A stretch of 64,000 bases of DNA from Notamacropus eugenii. Lineage: Eukaryota > Chordata > Mammalia > Diprotodontia > Macropodidae. Under the pieces are notes generated by a model. That model searched no databases, was not told where the DNA came from, and worked only from the letters and a program-made list of their open reading frames with translations. Positions 59,007 to 64,000 of this stretch are shown here, piece by piece (position 1 is the stretch's first letter; each line of letters begins with the position of its first letter). The position numbers and the translations under genes were made by a program. Where the stretch lies: contig NC_092873.1 in NCBI RefSeq assembly GCF_028372415.1, positions 352,263,890 to 352,327,889 on the forward strand. Direction: 5' to 3'.

Positions 59007-60075
59007 ATTGATGTAAACATTTGGAGATATAAATGTTTCCCCTAAGTATTGCATATTGGCTGAACCCCACAAATTTTGGTATGTTATCTCGTTGTTATTA
59101 TCTTTAATGAAATTCTTGATTGTTTCTATGATTTGTTCTTTGACCTACTCATTCTTTAGGATTAGATCATTTGGTTTCCAATTAATTTTCAATCTTTGCT
59201 TCCAAGTCCCTTTATTGAATGTGATATTTATTATATTATGGTCAGAAAAGGGTACATTTAGTATTACTGCTTTTCTGTATTTGCTTGTGAGCTTTTTATG
59301 TCCTAATAGTCAATTTTTACAAAGGTGCCATTTACAACTAAGAGAAAAGTATAGTCCTTCCTACTCCTATTCAATTTTCTCCAGAGGGCTATCATATCTA
59401 ACTTTTCTAAAATTTGATTAATCTCCTCAACTTCTTTCTTATTTATTTTATGGTTAGAGTTATCTACTTCTGAGAGGGGAAAGTTGAGGTCTCCACAGTA
59501 GTATAGTTTTATTGTCTATTTCCTCCTGTAACTCATTTAACTTTTCCTTTAAGAATTTTGGTGCTTTACCATTTGGTGCATATATGTTTAGTATTAATTT
59601 TGCTTCATTATCTATGGTACCTTTTACCAAAATGTAGTTTCCCTGATTGTCTCTTTTAACTATGTCTATTTTTTGCTTTTGCTTTGTCTGACATCATGAT
59701 TACTGCCACTGCCTTTTTACCTCAGCTAAAGCATAATAGATTCTGCTACAGTCCTTTATTTTAACTCTTTGTGTGTCTTTCTGTACCAAATGTATTCCTC
59801 ATAAAGAATATGTTATTGGATTCTGGCTTCTAACTGATTTTGTTACCTGCTTCCATTTTATTGGTGAGTTAATCCCATTCACATTCACAGTAATGACTAC
59901 TGTGTATTGCCCTCTGTCCTATTTTCTTTTGTGTATCCTTCTCTCTTTCTTTTTACCCTGTGTCTCTTCAGTCTTGCTTGTTTTGCTTCTGATTACTGCC
60001 TCCCTTTGATCACCTCCCCCTTTTTTTTTCCACCTTCCCCTAGTACTTCCCTGTTAGGCAAGATAAATTTCTATA

Positions 60076-60114
<39 letters not shown>

Positions 60115-61235
60115 TTCCCTCTTTGAACTAATTCTGATTACAGTGAGGTTCAAATATTGCCCACCACCACCACCATCCCATTTCCCTCTCCACTATAAAA
60201 TCTCTTCCTTGGACACATCTTTTATGTGAGATAAATTCCCCTATTCTTTCTCGCCGTTCCTTTTTCTCCCAATGGATTCCTCTTTCTCCCTCCTTTATTA
60301 TTTTTAAGATCATCCCAATATAACTGATTCACACCCATGCCCTCTATCTATATAGACTCCGTATAACTGCTCTAATGATGATGAAATTCTTAAGAGTTAC
60401 ATGAATCATCTTCCTACATATGAATATAAACAGTTGAATCCTATTGAATCCCTTGTGACTTCTCTTTCATGTTTGCCTTTTTATGCTTCTCTTGAGTCTT
60501 GTGTTTGAATGATAATTTTCTATTGGGTTTGAGTTTTTTTATCAGAAATTCTTGAAAGTCCTTCATTTTATTAAATTTCCATTCCCCTCTAAAAGATTAC
60601 ACTCAATTTTTCTAGGTAATTTATTATTGGTTGTAATCTCAACACCTTTGCCTTCTGGAATATCATATTCCAAGTCCTCTGCTCTTTTAATATAGAAGCT
60701 GCTAAATCTTGTGTGATCCTGATTGTGGCTCCATGAACTTCAAATGGTTTTTCTGGCTGCTTGAAATATTTTCTCCTTGAACTGGGAGCTCTGGAATTTG
60801 GCTATAACATTCCTAGGAGTTTTCATTTTGGAATCTCTTTTAGGACATGATTTATGGATTCTTTCAATTTCTATCTTAACTTCTTGTTCTAAGACACTGG
60901 GGCAATTTTCCAGTATAATTTCTTGATATTATGGTGTCTAGACTTTTTTTTTTAATCGTGGCTTCCAGGTTTCATCGATTCTTTAGTTGTTTTTCCTCAA
61001 TCTACTTTCCACTAGTGCTGCTTCTCCTATGTGCTTTCCAGGCCAGACTCCATCCTGTTGTCACAGATTTCTCCTGCCACCTTCTAAAGTGTCTAGGGTT
61101 AGAAAATGTCTCATTCTTATCTTTTGCTGGATGTGCCACTCCAAGATTTGATTTGATGCATTGTTTTAAAGGTGTTTGAAGGGGAATATTGGAAGGGTTT
61201 GGTTGAGGTGCTGCCTCTATTCTGCCATCTTAGAG
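59007..61235 (-). mobile_element. Older L1, right part (ORF2 5' part, ORF1, 5' UTR)
   Basis: Diverged reverse-complement L1 sequence parallel to 55340-58990 of the young copy: endonuclease region ('gatatttattatattatggt'), ORF1 RRM region near 60600-60920, and a 5' end with TGCCATCTTA at 61222-61231. It joins 51440-52056 once the young L1 is removed. Many lesions, and clearly older than the inserted copy. It includes a (GT)17 run at 60079-60112. Confidence 0.85.
60079..60112. repeat. (GT)17 microsatellite
   Basis: Uninterrupted GT run inside the older L1. Confidence 0.97.
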
Positions 61236-63545
61236 GCAAAATATTTCTTGATCTACAAAATTAATTCACTATTCTGTTTATCTTTCAGTCTTTCTCTATT
61301 CCTTATGGCTTCCAATCCTGTTCTTTATCCACACTGTGATCTTCATTCCTTCATCTTTCTAAGCCATTCCCCTCATCTGAAAACACTCTGCTCTTTTCCC
61401 TAACCTTTCTCCCTTGTCCTATTCCTGATCATGCCATGTCAGACCTCAGCCCTGGATTACTCCCAACATGTATCTCCTTTTCTCCTGTTCACACCTAACT
61501 GAATAGATTCTCAAGAAAATTATGAAACCATACTGATTAGGTCCACTGTAATTTATGGCACATATCTCAAAGGGGCCCCCTCACTGTATCAAGGCACGTT
61601 ATCCACCTAATTGATTCCACCTAATTGATATCTCACTCACTACAGCAGCTGTTCTAAACCTTTTTTAATGGCTCCTTAAGTCTCCCACTGTACTCCTTTC
61701 TCCAACCTTTTCTTCTGAAGACAGAGCCTCCCTGAAAAAAAAAAAATGAAGCCATTCACCAAGAGCTCCTTCCTTTCCCCTCCTCCTTATCTCACATAAC
61801 TCAGTAATTTTTCTTCCTTATTTCCTCTTCAATCTTGTGTCTGATTGAAGAGGTGGCTCTTTTCCTTGTTGAGGCAAATCCTTCTACATGAACCCTTGAT
61901 CTCATCTTCTACCATTTTCTCCAGAAGATTGCCTCTGATATCACCTACATCTCCTAACTAATTTTTATTCTCTTTGTGTCTACCAGATGTTTCCCTGTTG
62001 TCTATAAACATACTTCCATCTCCCCCATCCTTTAAAAACTCTTATCAATCCAACCACCCTTACTAACCATCGTCTTGTATCTCTTCTCACCTTCTCAGTG
62101 AGAAATCGTTAATTTTTACATCTACTTCCTCTCCTCTTACTCAGTTCTAAACCTTCTGCAAACTTGCATCTGTCTTCTCTAAAGTTACCAATAGTCTCAT
62201 AATGGCCAAATCTAATTGTCTTTTCTTAATCTTTATCCTTTTTCCTTTTGCTTTAACCTTTGACGCAGTTGATCATGATCAACTGGATATTAGGTCCTAT
62301 AGGGTTTACTGACATTTTCTCTTCTGATTCTCCTCCTACCTGTCCAATTGCCCCTTTTCAGTTTTCTCTGTGGGATATATCATGCTCACTAGATGTAGCC
62401 ATGCCTTAGAGTTTGTTCTGGGCCCTCTTCACTTCTTTCTCTATAATTTCTTGCATAGTGATCTTATGAATGCCCACAGCTTCAATGATTATTTCTATGG
62501 AGATGATTTTCTGGATCAATATATCTAGCTTTAATTTCTCTCTTGAGCTCCTGTCCTGAATCGCTACCAGGCTTTTGGACATCTCAAACAGGATGTCTCA
62601 TAGGAATCTCAAACTCAGTATGTTTGGAAGAAAACTCATCCTTCCCCCACAGATCCCAGTCATCTTGGCTTGCATTTAGGTCTCATCCTCGATTCCTCAC
62701 TCTCACCCATCCTAAAAATTCACTCTCTTTTCCAATCTTCTTGTTTTTACCTTAGTAATATCTCTTCTATATATCCTCTTATCTCAACTCACACAGCTAC
62801 CACTCTTGTATGGGTCTTCATCACCCTTTCCCTGGACTATTGCAATATCTTTCAGTACTTCAAATCTCTCTCCACCCCAATCTGTCCTCCACTCAGCTGC
62901 TAAAATAATTTTCCTCAAGTGTAGGTCTGATTGTGACCCCCTACTCAATAAATTCTGATGACTTCTTATTCCTTCTAGGATCAAGTATAAAGTCCCCTGT
63001 TTGGCATTTAAAGTACTTAATACATTGGCCACTTTCTACCTTTTCAGTCTTCTTACATTTGACTTCTCTCCATGAAGTCTGATATCCAACTACACTGGCC
63101 TTGCTGTTTCTCAGACACAATACTCAGTCTACCTACTCTGTGCCTTTGTACTAATTGTTTTGCATGACTGCAATGCTATCCCTTCTCACCTCAGTCTCTT
63201 AGCTTTCCTGGCTTCTTTCAAGGCTTAACTCAAAAATCCATCTTCTGCAGGAGACTCTTCCCAGGTTTCCCTCCGTTCCAGTGCCTTCCCACTGAGATTA
63301 CTTTCCATCTATTCTGTAAATATCTCCTGTGTCTTCTGTGGATATGCTATTCATTGGGAATTCTCTATCCTAAGGAAGTCACAAGTTCAATCCATTTTGC
63401 TTTTCATAATATTCACTATGTTGTGACTCCCCTGTTAGAAAGCAAGTTCCTTGGAGCTTGGATTTTTTTAGCCTTTCTTTATGTAGTATATACAATGCTT
63501 ATGTTATCCTTGACACTATCAGCCTATGAATGGTGCATACACTCA
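61236..63545 (+). mobile_element. Long L2 LINE fragment, ORF2 3' half to 3' end
   Basis: Diverged L2 on the + strand. Reverse transcriptase landmarks remain: TFDAVDHD near 62255-62280 (from LDLSAAFDTVDH), 'gttctgggccctcttcactt' (GSVLGPL) near 62415, and 'gagatgattttctgg' where YADD should be, near 62500. Next come HLGLILDSSLS (62670-62705) and 'cctggactattgcaatatct' near 62832. The 3' end has 'tctgtgcctttgtactaatt', 'cttctgcaggagactcttcc' and 'aaagcaagttccttggagct'. It is one of the longest L2 remnants here and has many stops and shifts. Confidence 0.8.
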
Positions 63546-63609
63546 AATACGTGTGCAACCCCCAGAGCCCCTTCTACTTCTTTTCCTCCAAACATGTCCT
63601 GCCTGTTCC

Positions 63610-63845
63610 TATATCTAGTGTTGTTGTTCAGTTGTATCCAATTCTTTGTGAACTTGTTTGGGGTTTTCCTGGCAAAAATATGGGAATTGTTTGCCATTTC
63701 CTTCTCCAGTGGATTAAAGCAACAGAGGTTATGTGAATTACCCAGGGTCACACAGCTAGTAAGTGTCTAAGGACAGATTTAAACTCAGTTCTTCCTGACT
63801 CCAGGCTCACCCAGACATTGAGTTGCCTCTAGCAGCTAACGAGGC
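63610..63845 (-). repeat. tRNA-derived SINE with RTE-like tail
   Basis: Tail first on the + strand: 'gttgttcagttgtatccaat', 'tttggggttttcctggcaaa', 'ttgccatttccttctccagt', 'gggtcacacagctagtaagt', 'gttcttcctgactccaggct'. Same family as 2862-3120. Confidence 0.8.
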
Positions 63846-64000
63846 ACACCATACTCCTCACTATGCTCTTCTGAGAGGAGTGGCTAGCGTGGTGAAAATC
63901 CCCTACCCTTTGATAGATGGTCTGGAAAATGGGTACAAGAGGGCCCCATCCATGGGCCCTCTTAGGAAATGCCTGACCTAACCAAACAAGGAGAGATCCC
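63846..64000. other. Intergenic, no gene seen
   Basis: No recognisable feature to the end of the window. Confidence 0.4.

Overview
The window looks like nuclear DNA of a marsupial. It has low gene density, an intron with GT/AG ends, and long (CT)n, (GA)n and (GT)n microsatellites. It carries ancient mammalian L2 and MIR repeats, a marsupial-type L1, and tRNA-derived SINEs ending in an RTE/BovB-like tail. The species cannot be told from the sequence alone.

The one host gene recognised is HOXB13 on the + strand: exon 1 at 20475-21075, a 1161-bp GT-AG intron, and exon 2 at 22237-22490. The spliced product is 284 residues, the human length, with an intact Abd-B type homeodomain. A TATA-like box, a CCAAT box and a CRE-like site lie just upstream. 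An out-of-frame ATG 20 nt before the start opens a 57-codon reading frame that overlaps the coding start. HOXB13 is the 5'-most gene of the HOXB cluster, so the left of the window should be the flank facing away from the cluster. The right should be the long HOXB13-HOXB9 spacer. No HOXB10-12 homeobox, HOXB9 or miR-196 was recognised.

Layout: 1-5900 is intergenic with old repeats. 5923-10497 holds a 2.3-kb segment present twice, head to tail, on either side of a 13-base run of N; this is probably an assembly error. 10470-17460 has L2/MIR relics and microsatellites. 17470-33000 is repeat-poor apart from a few MIR/L2 relics and simple repeats, holds HOXB13, and contains AT-rich homeodomain-type motifs that may be regulatory. 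From about 33.1 kb to the end the window is almost all transposon-derived.

That right part contains a KRT18 processed pseudogene (33163-33892) and a 1.24-kb element with ~205-bp terminal inverted repeats inserted in an L2 (35826-37064). It also has a SINE that appears to be built from the two ends of a LINE whose long decayed copy lies at 46565-50575. Several L1 3' fragments carry SINE insertions, and there is a possible solo LTR. A full-length, recent L1 (52057-58993, minus strand) with a 13-bp target-site duplication lies inside an older L1, followed by a long L2 fragment. No evidence of a new multi-gene system was found. The most notable items are the inverted-repeat element, the LINE-derived SINE, the HOXB13 upstream ORF, the nested L1 with an expanded ORF1 coiled coil, and the gap-flanked duplication.
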